Below, piece by piece: positions 35,301-43,380 of a DNA stretch of 64,000 bases. The stretch is from Flagellimonas beolgyonensis (GTDB taxonomy: Bacteria > Bacteroidota > Bacteroidia > Flavobacteriales > Flavobacteriaceae). Within the stretch, counting starts at the first letter, position 1. Each line of letters starts with the position of its first letter. The notes beneath the pieces were generated by a model. It was not told the origin of the DNA. It did not search any database and saw only the letters and a program-made list of their open reading frames with translations. Where the stretch lies: positions 1-64,000 of the forward strand of contig NZ_RZMY01000016.1 in the NCBI RefSeq assembly GCF_003992615.1, read 5' to 3'. The position numbers and the translations under genes were made by a program.

Positions 35301-36470
35301 ATTTTGGGGCAATCCAGAGATCACAGCCGATGGATTGAAAAAGCCCGCTGGATCACCATTGTTCTGTCCGATACGGGTCCGATTCTCCAAGGCTTCACCC
35401 AAATCTTGGATAGCCACCACATTCCGTACATTCTGGGTCTGCTGGTTTCTATTGGTCACCCAAACTTCCAATCGGGTAATCTGCACCTGACTTTGAATGA
35501 AGGGGTAGTTCTCCAAGGCACGATCATAATTGTCCCTAAAATATTGGGCCAAGAAGAAGTGCCGATCTTCATCATAATCCAAAGCGGTCAGGCTGAAATC
35601 GGTCAAGGTTCCGCCACCTTGGGCCACTATGGTCTTGTTTTGGGAACGCTGTTCCGAAAATACAGCGGTCACCTTGGTTTTTCCAAACTGCAATTGAGTC
35701 TTCACCCCAAATAAACTTTGGGCACCGGTAATCAGTGAACTGTTGAGGGGCATGTTCACATTACCGATCTCTATCTTTTGCAGAATATCGTCCTCTGTGG
35801 GCGTATAGTCCAATTTGACCAAATTCTGGAAATCGAATGTGGCCTCGGTATCGTAGTTGGCAGTAACTTGAAGTCGCTCTCCCACCTTTCCCAACAAACT
35901 CAAACTAATGCGCTGGTCGAAATCGAAGGATAGATTGGTTCGGTTTCGTGGCGACAGGGCCGGGTTATCGTTCTTTTGCCATAGCACACCAAGGTCCATG
36001 GCCACGGATCCTTGGGGGATTACTTCAATGGTATTGCCCCCAAAAATGGATTCGAAAAAGTTGTTGTTCACATAAAAATTGGGTAACAGGTTTTTTCTGG
36101 CCTCTTCACTTCCTTCCTTTTTTCCGGCGTAGGCATCGGCCTTTTGCTTGAAGTAGGAACGCATCTGCTCCTTTCGCACCAAATCATAGTACTGCTCTGG
36201 CGTAAGGATTACGGGATAATTGATGTTGAAATCACCAACGCTTTCGGTGTAAATGTATCGGTCTGTCTTGGGATCGTACGTGTATTTGGCAATGATGCTA
36301 TCGGGGTTTTCCAAAATAAGGCGACCGAGCTCAACTCCGGTCGGTACCGAATCCTGAGCTTGCTCGTTGGTTTCCTGAGCCCTGGAGATGGTCACGGCCA
36401 GAAAACAAACCATAAAGCATATGTACTTGAAACGCGTAGGTTTAAGTATTGGTTTTGCCCCTCTTTTCAA
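29361..36470 (-). CDS. sprA: SprA, type IX secretion translocon and gliding protein
   Basis: At 2369 residues this is the size expected of SprA/Sov, the giant outer-membrane barrel (36 strands in the known structure) that forms the type IX secretion pore. It is needed for gliding and for surface display of adhesins such as SprB. A signal peptide ends at SRAQ (about residue 31). The body shows alternating barrel strands and large loops, and the C-terminus ends in an aromatic strand (GGFTLRYNFGN). The ATG at 36470 lies five bases after the ruvA stop codon, so sprA is the last gene of a maeB-ruvA-sprA unit. Confidence 0.95.
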   Translation of the reverse strand: MKRGAKPILKPTRFKYICFMVCFLAVTISRAQETNEQAQDSVPTGVELGRLILENPDSIIAKYTYDPKTDRYIYTESVGDFNINYPVILTPEQYYDLVRKEQMRSYFKQKADAYAGKKEGSEEARKNLLPNFYVNNNFFESIFGGNTIEVIPQGSVAMDLGVLWQKNDNPALSPRNRTNLSFDFDQRISLSLLGKVGERLQVTANYDTEATFDFQNLVKLDYTPTEDDILQKIEIGNVNMPLNSSLITGAQSLFGVKTQLQFGKTKVTAVFSEQRSQNKTIVAQGGGTLTDFSLTALDYDEDRHFFLAQYFRDNYDRALENYPFIQSQVQITRLEVWVTNRNQQTQNVRNVVAIQDLGEALENRTRIGQNNGDPAGFFNPSAVISGLPQNAANAYDPNQIGSGGALTASIRDIATVESGFNIPGYPVNQGFDYAILENARKLEVGRDYEFDSQLGYISLSQSLSNDEVLGVAFQYTYDGQVFQVGEFANGGIDATTVSGGINPIIENNTLILKLLKSNITNVEDPIWDLMMKNIYSTGAYQLSQEDFKLNILYSDPTPRNYITPVDPNAGWPNGLEDQILLRVFNLDRLNAYNDIQPGGDGFFDYYEGITVDSQTGRIIFTKVEPFGEYLFELLGGGTYDVENDQGYNANQRRYVFRNMYAKTKAASLQNAEKNRFQLKGRYKSQGNSGIPINAFNVPRGSVRVTAGGRQLQEGIDYTVNYAAGTVQILDPSLAASDTPINISVENNAVFGQQTRRFAGVNVEHQFNENFVLGGTFLNLNERPLTQKSNYGIEPVNNTIFGLNSNFSTEIPFLTRLANKLPNIDTDVPSNLSLRGEVAFLKPNSPKNADFQGETTTYLDDFEGAQALIDIRSSLGWTLASPPVEFLQDRTGIDVGYERAKMAWYTIDPIFYTNQRPAALSDNDISTNATRRVFIDEVFTETDIAQGQTQVQSTLDIVYYPNRKGPYNANPSFETETPNSKWAGIMRPLSSTNFEQSNVEFVQFWVLDPYVDGLTSDANAGELVLNLGNISEDILKDGRKQYENGLPATTNNEVPRATIWGQVPSTQSLVYAFDADENNRTLQDAGLDGLDDTAEQSIYNGPAEDPALDNYQYYLNREGSILERYLDFNNTQGNSPVTVTNTNRGSTTLPDVEDIDRDLTMNTVNSYYEYRIQIKPNTTINDKYVTDIREGLTPTLPNGSQLNRRWIQYKIPLSDFTDAVGGITDFRSISFMRMYLTGFQDDVVLRFATLDLVRGDWRTYTNTLQPDVDNDPTDDGTITDVNTVNIEENFGRQPIPYVLPPGVVREQLNNNNTIIRQNEQSLSFVVENLESQDSRAVFKNVNIDVRQYERLKMFMHAEKILNGDYSDSDTPLVGFLRIGTDFSENFYQIELPLQFTSYGAVSPEEVWPDVNEIDIALNDLSKVKSKGIAEQTLNTINYYEIIDGEAVAVDEFAPRTLGRLRIGIRGNPSLGSIRGMMVGVKNIDVVPARGEVWFNELRLAGLDNNGGWAAIAALDANMADFANVTATGSKSTSGFGSIDQTPNERSREDAISYDVVTNVNVGQLFPKKWNLQLPFNYGISETLITPEFDPVYDDLKLDDRIAAAGTAEEAEAIKKQAEDYTKRTSINLIGVRKNRGEEAEENFFDVENFTFNYSYNETNHRDFEIANLRDQNVTTGVVYNHNFRPAPVAPFAKKDSLFTGRYWQWLKDMNFNLLPTSLSVNANYNRSFNQQRFRDVLEPGVETLQLPLLQQRNYLFNWQYALNYSITKSLRLNLTASNNNIVRNYFNVDDDPDSGINQMLDLWDGFFDIGEPNRHSQQMELNYELPFSKIPFLNFINAQYTYTSNFDWQRGGDALLEVAGENINIVQNANTHNLTATMSMQRLYDFLGLKKRDGKVVANQAPVRRDKAGNPATDKEDNGPRKTSKAFNTLVDVVTMVKRLNVNYSENNGTVLPGYTQSIGFIGTTRPTLGFVFGSQADVRFEAARNGWLTDYPEYNAQYIQNVRKQLDVTATAQPTQDITIDLNANRQYTSRSQENYSPERWINFEDGLVNEMGNFSISTVMIGTIFNKSDEFDSETFEQFKQNRITIANRLVSDRGQDPGTLDEDGFPERYGKTQQEVLLPAFFAAYTGQDVNRVNLDAFREIPIPNWNIKYTGLMKNKWFKKKFKRFSLTHGYRAAYSINQFQTNLEKQNTQFDAETGDVLPETLINNVVLTDEFNPLMRVDFEMTNSFSFLAEVRTDRTLSLSFDNNLLTEINGKQYTLGLGYRFKDVKFVTNIGGEKTRLKGDLNLKADLSLRDNITIIRNLDIDNNQITSGQKLMSIKFTADYALSKSLNALFFYDHSFSKFAVSTAFPQTTINGGFTLRYNFGN

Positions 36471-36475
36471 ACTAG

Positions 36476-37057
36476 TTACAAATTTTTCAGCGCCTGTTTA
36501 ATAATGTTCTCAACGCTTAATGAAGCATCTTGGCCCAGCACCTTGTCCACTACCTTTTCAGATTGCTTTCTGGTGAAACCAAGAACCTCTAATGCAGATA
36601 ACGCTTCTTCTTTATTTGTATTGTTTGATTGTAGGGAAACTTCTCCCATATCGTAGACTTTCAAAATCTTGTCCTTCAGGTCCAAGATTACACGCTGTGC
36701 GGTCTTTGCACCTATCCCCTTGATGCCCTGAATGGTAGGCACATCGCCATTAGCGATTGCATCCCTCACATCGGTTGGGGAAAGCGAAGACAACATGGTC
36801 CTTGCCGTGCTTGATCCCACACCTGAAACGGAAAGCAACAATCTAAAAATCTCCCGCTCCGACCGTTCGGCAAAACCGAACAAGGTATGGGCATCTTCCT
36901 TGATCAACAAATGGGTATAAATATGGATGTTCTCTTGATCCTTCAACAAGGAAAAGGTATGTAGGGATATATTTAAAAAATAACCCACCCCATTGCATTC
37001 CACAATAACATAGGTCGGGTTTTTCTCTACCAGTTTTCCTCTAAGATGGGTAATCAT
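36476..37057 (-). CDS. ruvA: Holliday junction helicase subunit RuvA
   Basis: RuvA binds four-way junctions as a tetramer and loads RuvB hexamers for branch migration. The 193-residue protein has the OB-fold domain I (MITHLRGKLVEKNPTYVIVE), two helix-hairpin-helix motifs in domain II (LLLSVSGVGSSTARTML and IQGIKGIGAKTAQRVILDLK) and the C-terminal RuvB-binding domain III (ALSALEVLGFTRKQSEKVV). ruvB is at 44658-45680, a separate locus, and ruvC is not present here. Confidence 0.97.
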   Translation of the reverse strand: MITHLRGKLVEKNPTYVIVECNGVGYFLNISLHTFSLLKDQENIHIYTHLLIKEDAHTLFGFAERSEREIFRLLLSVSGVGSSTARTMLSSLSPTDVRDAIANGDVPTIQGIKGIGAKTAQRVILDLKDKILKVYDMGEVSLQSNNTNKEEALSALEVLGFTRKQSEKVVDKVLGQDASLSVENIIKQALKNL

Positions 37058-37083
37058 TTAAGTTGTTGGTTTATTTATTCTTA

Positions 37084-39381
37084 TTATTCCTCACCCATTC
37101 TGGCCTTTCTGCGCTTTTCACGCTCTTGGGCATCGATAACTGCCACTGCTGCCATATTCACCATTTCGTCCACACTGGCGCCCAACTGAATAATGTGTGC
37201 CGCACGTGGCAAACCGACCATGATGGGACCAATGGAGTCGGCATTGTTCAGACCCTTGAGCAGTTTATAGGTAATGTTGGCCGATTCCAAATTGGGAAAA
37301 ATCAAGGTGTTCACCTTTTTACAGGAAATTTTTGAAAAAGGAAAATTGTTGTTGCATAACTCTTGGCTGAGGGCAAAATCGGTCTGTATTTCCCCGTCAA
37401 CCACCAATTCAGGATTTCGTTCATGCAAAATGCGAACAGCCTCCCTAACCTTTTGTGCATTCGGATGGGACGAGGAACCAAAGTTGGCGTATGAGAGCAT
37501 GGCCATTACCGGGTCGAAACCAAAGGTTTTGGCCACATTGGCGGTCATTTGGGCAATTTCTGCCAATTGCTCGGCATCCGGATCTATGTTGATAGAGGTA
37601 TCTGCCAAGAACATAGGCCCTTTTGCGGTGATCATGATGTTTACCGTGGAAGCATTCCGTACATTTTTGGCCCTACCCAACACCTCAAATACCGGTTTCA
37701 ACACTTTTGGGTATGAACGCGAATAACCCGAAATCATACCGTCGGCATCACCCTCCAACAACATCATGGCGCCAAAATAATTCCGTTTTCCCATGTTTAC
37801 ACGGGCACTGTATTTGGTCTCACCTTTACGTTTTCTGGATTCCCAAAGTCTAAGTGCGTATCGAATACGCATTTCCTTGGATTCATCCGAACGTGGGTCG
37901 ATGATGGGTACCTCTGCATCAAAATCCAATTCTTTTTTCAGGTTTTCAATGGTAGGCTTGTGTCCCAAAAGAATGGGTTGTGCTATACCCTCATCATGGA
38001 CTATTTGGGCCGCTTTCAACACATCCAGTAACTCTGCCTCGGCAAACACAATGCGTTTTGGGTTCAATTTGGCCCTGTTGTGCATCAAACGAACGACTTT
38101 GTTATCGTTGCCCGAACGCTGGTAGAGTTCTTCTTCGTATTTGTCCCAATCCTGAATGGGTGACTTGGCCACACCACTTTCCATAGCGGCTCTGGCTACT
38201 GCTGGCGGAATTTTGGTAATCAATCTTGGGTCGAAGGGCTTTGGAATGATATAGTCCCTGCCAAAGGCCAACCTTGTGGTATCGTAGGCAATGTTCACTT
38301 GTTCCGGCACCGGTTCCCTGGTCAACTCGGCCAAGGCGCGCACGGCTGCCATTTTCATATCCTCGTTGATTTTGGTGGCCCTTACATCCAAAGCTCCCCT
38401 AAAAATAAATGGGAATCCGAGCACATTGTTTACTTGGTTCGGATGGTCGGAACGACCCGTGGCCATAATAAGATCCTTTCGGGTCTTACAGGCCAATTCA
38501 TATTCAATCTCCGGGTCTGGGTTGGCCATGGCAAACACAATGGGGTTATTCGCCATGGACTTCAACATTTTTGGAGTAACGACATTGGCAATGGAAAGTC
38601 CTATAAAAACATCGGCATCTTTCATGGCTTCCTCCAAAGTGTCTATTTTCCGGTCGGTGGCAAACTCCTTTTTCTCCACGGAAAGGTTGTCCCGGTCACT
38701 ACGGATGACACCCTTACTATCCAACATCACAATATTTTCACCCTTGGCACCAAAAGCCTTGTACAAACGTGTGCAGGATACGGCAGCAGCACCGGCACCA
38801 CTCACCACGATCCGAACCTCATCGATTTTCTTATTGGAAATTTCAAGGGCATTCAACAAGGCTGCGGCTGATATGATGGCCGTACCGTGTTGGTCATCGT
38901 GCATTACCGGAATATCGAGTTCTTCCTTCAGTCTTCGTTCGATCTCGAAAGCTTCGGGTGCTTTGATATCTTCCAAATTGATGCCACCAAAGGTGGGGGC
39001 GATGACCTTTACCGTTTCGATAAATTTATCCACGTCCTCTGTGTCCAGTTCAATATCGATACCGTCGATATCGGCAAAAATCTTGAACAACAGACTCTTT
39101 CCTTCCATTACCGGTTTGGATGCTTCCGGGCCAATATTGCCCAGTCCCAATACCGCTGTACCGTTGGAAATTACCGCAACGATATTTCCTTTGGCGGTGT
39201 ATTTATAAACATCGTCCTTGTTCTTTTCTATTTCCAAACAGGGTTCTGCAACGCCCGGCGAATAGGCCAGGGCCAGATCCCGTTGTGTGGAATAGGGTTT
39301 TGTGGGTACAATCTTGATTTTCCCGGGTTGGGGCTTTGCGTGGTACAGTAACGCTTCACGTCTTTGTTTTTCCTTGCTCAT
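37084..39381 (-). CDS. maeB: NADP-dependent malic enzyme, MaeB type
   Basis: A 765-residue enzyme that decarboxylates malate to pyruvate with reduction of NADP, linking the TCA cycle to NADPH supply. The N-terminal malic enzyme half (about 1-430) has AYSPGVAEPCLEI, the metal site region MHDDQHGTAIIS and the nucleotide-binding VVSGAGAAAVSC. The C-terminal half (about 430-765) resembles phosphotransacetylase (GDADGMISGYSRSYPKVL), a regulatory module responding to acetyl-CoA in the E. coli enzyme. ruvA follows 26 bases downstream. Confidence 0.95.
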   Translation of the reverse strand: MSKEKQRREALLYHAKPQPGKIKIVPTKPYSTQRDLALAYSPGVAEPCLEIEKNKDDVYKYTAKGNIVAVISNGTAVLGLGNIGPEASKPVMEGKSLLFKIFADIDGIDIELDTEDVDKFIETVKVIAPTFGGINLEDIKAPEAFEIERRLKEELDIPVMHDDQHGTAIISAAALLNALEISNKKIDEVRIVVSGAGAAAVSCTRLYKAFGAKGENIVMLDSKGVIRSDRDNLSVEKKEFATDRKIDTLEEAMKDADVFIGLSIANVVTPKMLKSMANNPIVFAMANPDPEIEYELACKTRKDLIMATGRSDHPNQVNNVLGFPFIFRGALDVRATKINEDMKMAAVRALAELTREPVPEQVNIAYDTTRLAFGRDYIIPKPFDPRLITKIPPAVARAAMESGVAKSPIQDWDKYEEELYQRSGNDNKVVRLMHNRAKLNPKRIVFAEAELLDVLKAAQIVHDEGIAQPILLGHKPTIENLKKELDFDAEVPIIDPRSDESKEMRIRYALRLWESRKRKGETKYSARVNMGKRNYFGAMMLLEGDADGMISGYSRSYPKVLKPVFEVLGRAKNVRNASTVNIMITAKGPMFLADTSINIDPDAEQLAEIAQMTANVAKTFGFDPVMAMLSYANFGSSSHPNAQKVREAVRILHERNPELVVDGEIQTDFALSQELCNNNFPFSKISCKKVNTLIFPNLESANITYKLLKGLNNADSIGPIMVGLPRAAHIIQLGASVDEMVNMAAVAVIDAQEREKRRKARMGEE

Positions 39382-39508
39382 ACGTTAGCCAATGAATCGG
39401 TAAAGTTAGGGCATTCCTAGTTTTTATAGGAATATCCCAACCACCAATTTTGATAAAAAGGTAAACCTCAACTATGACGTAAGGCCTACACTCCTGATCC
39501 AAGATTTG

Positions 39509-41182
39509 TTATAGAATTTCAGTTTCCAATTCAGAGTCCCTTTTGTCTTTGGGGAGGTTAAGGCGCATAGCCAACAATCCTGCAATGATGAAGAAAACCC
39601 CTCCGAACAAAATGGCGTTTATGGCACTGTTGTCCATCAAATTCTTGATGACCGGTCCGAAGCTCACCGTTTGGATGAGCATGGGAATTACAATCATCAT
39701 GTTTACGATGCCCATATACACCCCTCTACGTTCTTCTGGAATCACTTTTGAAACCATGGCATACGGAATTCCCATCATGGCGGCCCAACCAATTCCAAAC
39801 AGTACCATAGGGGCCAACAACAACCACTTGTCAGTTATCAATGGCATGGACAGCATGGCCAGACCCGTAAGGAACAAACAAAGCACGTACACCAGTTTTG
39901 ACCCAATCCTTGAGGCAATGGGCACCAAGGCCAATGCGACGATCATGGTCACAAAATTGTAGGTCCCATTCATTAAGCCGGCATGCCCGAGTGCCTGTTC
40001 CGCCAATGATTGAATCTGTTCCGCGAAGGACATATCCTCGGCGCTGATTTGGGCACCACCACGAAACGAAGCCATAATGGACTCAAACTTTTCATGGTCT
40101 TCATTGGTTATTCCGTACAGACTGCTTCGCAACATGGGCGGCATAAATTGCCAGTACACAAACAAGGCATACCACTGAAAAAAGTAAACGGCAGCCAACT
40201 TCCACAGGAAGTTGGGCATTTCCCCAATCGCTTCTGCAGCCTCCAACAGCGGACTCAAGGTATCCCCCAATTTTTTAATGGATTGCTTTTCTGGATTCCT
40301 TTTTATGATGCGATACAGCATGTATAACCACACAAAGGCAAACAGCATCACAATAATGACCCAAAGATTGATATTGTCCCATAGACCCGGGTACAGCTCA
40401 GCCACCAGATATCCCAGTAAAAGAGGCACTGAAAAAATGACAAACAGCACGCTCAATATTTGAACAATAGGCGCCGGAGTATCTTCATTATGTTTTTGAA
40501 TTTCTTTCAATTCTTCATCTGAAGGTGGTATCTCAGGAGTTTTCCATACGGACCACAATACGGTTCCAATGGAGGCCAAAGCGCCCAAAAAGAAGGAATA
40601 ATACACCCAAGTAGGTATGGCGGAGGATGTCTCTGCCGCGGTGTCAAATAGACCGCCAGTTTCCGCAGAGGTACTGAACCAGTGTTGAAAAGCAAACAAC
40701 GACAAATTGGCCAAGGTTATCCCAGCACCAACAAACAAACTCTGCATCTGATAGCCAAAAGTCAACTGATTATCCGGTAGCTTGTCCCCCACGAACGCCC
40801 TATAGGGTTCCATGGCCGTATTGTTGCCCACATCCAATATCCACAATAGCCCCACCGCAAACCATAACTCTGGGCTGTAGGGAAAGGCAAACAAACACAA
40901 ACTGGCCAAAATGGCCCCAATCAAAAAGAAGGGTTTACGACGGCCGCCCCATTTGGGTGACCAGGTTTTATCCGATATGGCCCCAATAATGGGCTGAATC
41001 AACAGCCCCGTGACCGGGCCTGCCAAATTTAACAGGGGCAGTTCATTGTGCTCTGCTCCCAAAAAAGAAAATATGGGACTTACGGCTGTTTGTTGTAGTC
41101 CAAAACTGAATTGAATCCCAAAAAATCCAACATTCATATTCCAGATTTGCCAAAAGCTCAACCTAGGCTTGGTAATCTTCAT
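39509..41182 (-). CDS. MFS transporter, SLC45/sugar:proton symporter-like
   Basis: A 557-residue major facilitator with about 12 helices. The opening (MNVGFFGIQFSFGLQQTAVS), PVTGLLIQPIIGAISDKTWS and the loop GGRRKPFF match the SLC45/GPH-like branch that moves sucrose or maltose with protons. Cytosolic insertions after helix 6 (about 200-235 and 285-320) enlarge it relative to the usual 450-residue proteins. No glycosidase or sus genes are adjacent, so the substrate is uncertain. Confidence 0.85.
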   Translation of the reverse strand: MKITKPRLSFWQIWNMNVGFFGIQFSFGLQQTAVSPIFSFLGAEHNELPLLNLAGPVTGLLIQPIIGAISDKTWSPKWGGRRKPFFLIGAILASLCLFAFPYSPELWFAVGLLWILDVGNNTAMEPYRAFVGDKLPDNQLTFGYQMQSLFVGAGITLANLSLFAFQHWFSTSAETGGLFDTAAETSSAIPTWVYYSFFLGALASIGTVLWSVWKTPEIPPSDEELKEIQKHNEDTPAPIVQILSVLFVIFSVPLLLGYLVAELYPGLWDNINLWVIIVMLFAFVWLYMLYRIIKRNPEKQSIKKLGDTLSPLLEAAEAIGEMPNFLWKLAAVYFFQWYALFVYWQFMPPMLRSSLYGITNEDHEKFESIMASFRGGAQISAEDMSFAEQIQSLAEQALGHAGLMNGTYNFVTMIVALALVPIASRIGSKLVYVLCLFLTGLAMLSMPLITDKWLLLAPMVLFGIGWAAMMGIPYAMVSKVIPEERRGVYMGIVNMMIVIPMLIQTVSFGPVIKNLMDNSAINAILFGGVFFIIAGLLAMRLNLPKDKRDSELETEIL

Positions 41183-41306
41183 CGCGGTATGACTTTAGTT
41201 AGTTTGCAATATGGGTCTGTATAATTACGAAATCCTTAATCCAACCCGCCTTCAAGATAGTATATTTTCGTAATTGGAGCAGAAATAATTGGAAAAAGCC
41301 GATGGG

Positions 41307-42227
41307 CTATTCCTTGACAAAATCAATATTGCGTTTTAAGCCTGCTAGTTTGGTTCGTTTGACGGCCGATTTTTGGAACACCTTTTTGAAAACATCATCC
41401 GTGATTTCCTCCCAGTCTTTTTTTGTAAAGGATACCAATTCGGGATTGGGATCGAACAAAGGTTCGTTATGGGGTTTGGAAAAGCGGTTCCACGGACAAA
41501 CATCCTGGCATACATCGCAGCCGAACATCCAATCGTCCAATTTACCCTTGAACTCAGTCGGGATTTCATTTTTCAGCTCGATAGTAAAATAGGAAATGCA
41601 TTTACTGCCATCCACCACATAGGGTGCCACTATGGCTTGGGTGGGACATGCATCGATACAGGCCGTACAGGTGCCACAATGATCGGTAACCGGCGCATCG
41701 TATTCCAGTTCCAGATCCACGATCAATTCGGCAATAAAATAGAACGAACCGACCTGTTGGGTCAATAGGTTACTGTTCTTGCCTATCCATCCCAGACCAC
41801 TCTTGGCAGCCCATGCCTTGTCCAAAACCGGGGCCGAATCCACAAAGGCACGTCCGTGCACTTCGCCAATCTCTTCCTGTATAAAATGTAATAGGTGCTT
41901 CAGTTTATCCTTGATCACAAAGTGATAATCGGTGCCATAGGCATATTTGGAAATTTTATAGGAATCGGGATTTTGGACATCGTTCGGATAGTAGTTCAAC
42001 AACAAGGAGATTACGGATCGCGCGCCCTCCACCAATTTTTTGGGGTCCAACCGTTTGTCAAAGTGGTTTTCCATGTACTGCATTTCGCCGTGCATGTTTT
42101 GGTTGAGCCATTTTTCCAAACGGGGCGCTTCCTCTTCCAAAAATCCGGCCTTGGAAATACCACACGACAAAAAACCGAGACGTTTTGCCTCGGTTTTTAT
42201 GAGTTGTGTCCATTTAGCGGCCTTCAT
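41307..42227 (-). CDS. queG: Epoxyqueuosine reductase QueG
   Basis: QueG reduces epoxyqueuosine to queuosine in tRNA, using cobalamin and two [4Fe-4S] clusters. The 306-residue protein has the conserved N-terminal cobalamin-binding region ([17 protein letters not shown]), the [20 protein letters not shown] motif, and two ferredoxin-like clusters ([16 protein letters not shown] and [11 protein letters not shown]). It is shorter than E. coli QueG, lacking the C-terminal HEAT-like repeats. It lies downstream of the DsrE-like genes, with a 43-base gap. Confidence 0.96.
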   Translation of the reverse strand: MKAAKWTQLIKTEAKRLGFLSCGISKAGFLEEEAPRLEKWLNQNMHGEMQYMENHFDKRLDPKKLVEGARSVISLLLNYYPNDVQNPDSYKISKYAYGTDYHFVIKDKLKHLLHFIQEEIGEVHGRAFVDSAPVLDKAWAAKSGLGWIGKNSNLLTQQVGSFYFIAELIVDLELEYDAPVTDHCGTCTACIDACPTQAIVAPYVVDGSKCISYFTIELKNEIPTEFKGKLDDWMFGCDVCQDVCPWNRFSKPHNEPLFDPNPELVSFTKKDWEEITDDVFKKVFQKSAVKRTKLAGLKRNIDFVKE

Positions 42228-42270
42228 GCCTTAAAGGTAATCCATCATTTTATCAAATTAAAGCGCGGCT

Positions 42271-42681
42271 TCAATTTACTTCTTTGATGTAACCCCAGCC
42301 CTGCTTTTGCAGCATTACGATCTCGAAGATGCCATCGGGAACGGTTTTGACACCGGGGATAAGATCTTCCATGCCCATCTTGTGCCGTTTCATGGTCTGT
42401 TCACAGACAACGACCGACACATTGTCGCGCTTGACCATTTCGGACAAGGTTTCTCCGGCCACGGATGATTTTCGGTCCACCAGTTTAATGGCCCCACTGT
42501 AAACGACCATTTCAAATTGGGAATCCGGATAGGCCTCGGCCATCAATCTAAGATGTTTGGCCGCGGTTCGATGTACATCTGGGTTGGCACTGGTGACATC
42601 AAATACCACCTGTATGGGTTCTTGCTGGGCAACGGCAAAGCCGAACACCATGATACTGAAGAATAGAACGATGCTTTTCAT
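42271..42681 (-). CDS. Exported DsrE-like protein
   Basis: A 136-residue protein with a Sec signal peptide (about 1-19, cut after AVAQ). The mature part has the DsrE/YchN alpha/beta fold: VVFDVTSANPDVH, FEMVVYSGAIKLV, then VVVCEQTMKRHKM with candidate active Cys93. DsrE-type proteins carry persulfide sulfur on such a cysteine. The C-terminus (IPGVKTVPDGIFEIVMLQKQ, then GWGYI) is clearly related to the end of the next gene upstream, so the two are paralogues. The gap between them is only three bases. Periplasmic sulfur transfer is inferred, not shown. Confidence 0.83.
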   Translation of the reverse strand: MKSIVLFFSIMVFGFAVAQQEPIQVVFDVTSANPDVHRTAAKHLRLMAEAYPDSQFEMVVYSGAIKLVDRKSSVAGETLSEMVKRDNVSVVVCEQTMKRHKMGMEDLIPGVKTVPDGIFEIVMLQKQGWGYIKEVN

Positions 42682-42684
42682 GTC

Positions 42685-43368
42685 CTAAACAATATTTCCT
42701 GCGAAAATGTAACCACAGCCTTCTTCCTGTGCCCTGCCCAAGGCCCAAACCCCGGAAGGAACAATCTGTATGCCGGGCAATACACCTGCCTTCCATTCCT
42801 CATATACCTCTTTTGGATCTGCGCCCGATGCTTGGGCCGCAAAGCCACTGTACACGTTCAAGGCCAAATTACAGACACAGAACATGGCTCCTCGGTCCAA
42901 CATATCCTTTATTCCTTGGATCATAGGCAGCGGAAAATCACCTTCTTGGGGTTCATAATAAGGGTTGCGGTCGTAAGGGGTTCCATCCGCTTTTTTCATA
43001 TGGAACATTTCTCCCAAAGGGTACTTTTTCCAAAGGTCGTCGTGCAACGCAATGGGAATGGCATCGTGCCGAAGCACGGTCATTGCGGTGATATCCATAT
43101 CGGGCGAGCCCATCTCATTATTGGAAAGGTAATAGGCCCAGTTCCAAATAATGGGAAAGCCCTTATGCGGGTACGAACCATCATAGACCACCCGGTGACT
43201 TCCCTTAATGGATTTCATCCATTCCTCTGCATCCTTCATTGCCAAAGGTGAAAAATCCTTCAGTCCAGCCATGGCCGGATTGGTAAAAGCCGATAATGTG
43301 GATGCAGTAGCACCCAGCATCATCGCTCCCATAAACTTTCTTCGCGATGTTGCATTTGTTGTTTCCAT
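42685..43368 (-). CDS. Tat-exported DsrE-like protein
   Basis: A 227-residue protein of uncertain function. The N-terminus has a twin-arginine motif (SRRKFMG, residues 8-14) followed by a hydrophobic stretch to AMAG, predicting folded export by Tat, often a sign of a cofactor. The mature part ends like its DsrE neighbour (LPGIQIVPSGVWALGRAQEE, then GCGYIFAG) and has Cys164 and Cys166 (AMFCVCNLAL) where that neighbour has its single cysteine, plus Cys218. A His/Asp segment (RHDAIPIALHDDLW) could bind metal. It lies 12 bases downstream of the cytochrome gene in the same apparent operon. Confidence 0.8.
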   Translation of the reverse strand: METTNATSRRKFMGAMMLGATASTLSAFTNPAMAGLKDFSPLAMKDAEEWMKSIKGSHRVVYDGSYPHKGFPIIWNWAYYLSNNEMGSPDMDITAMTVLRHDAIPIALHDDLWKKYPLGEMFHMKKADGTPYDRNPYYEPQEGDFPLPMIQGIKDMLDRGAMFCVCNLALNVYSGFAAQASGADPKEVYEEWKAGVLPGIQIVPSGVWALGRAQEEGCGYIFAGNIV

Positions 43369-43380
43369 TTTTAGTTGTGT

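Noticed and set aside
38291..39208. 305-codon open frame on the plus strand
   Set aside because: Antisense to maeB and rich in Ser/Ile in the pattern of a complement of a real gene.
39413..39433. Hairpin ATTCCTA/TAGGAAT upstream of maeB
   Set aside because: Only a 7-bp AT-rich stem without a T-run on either strand; too weak to call.
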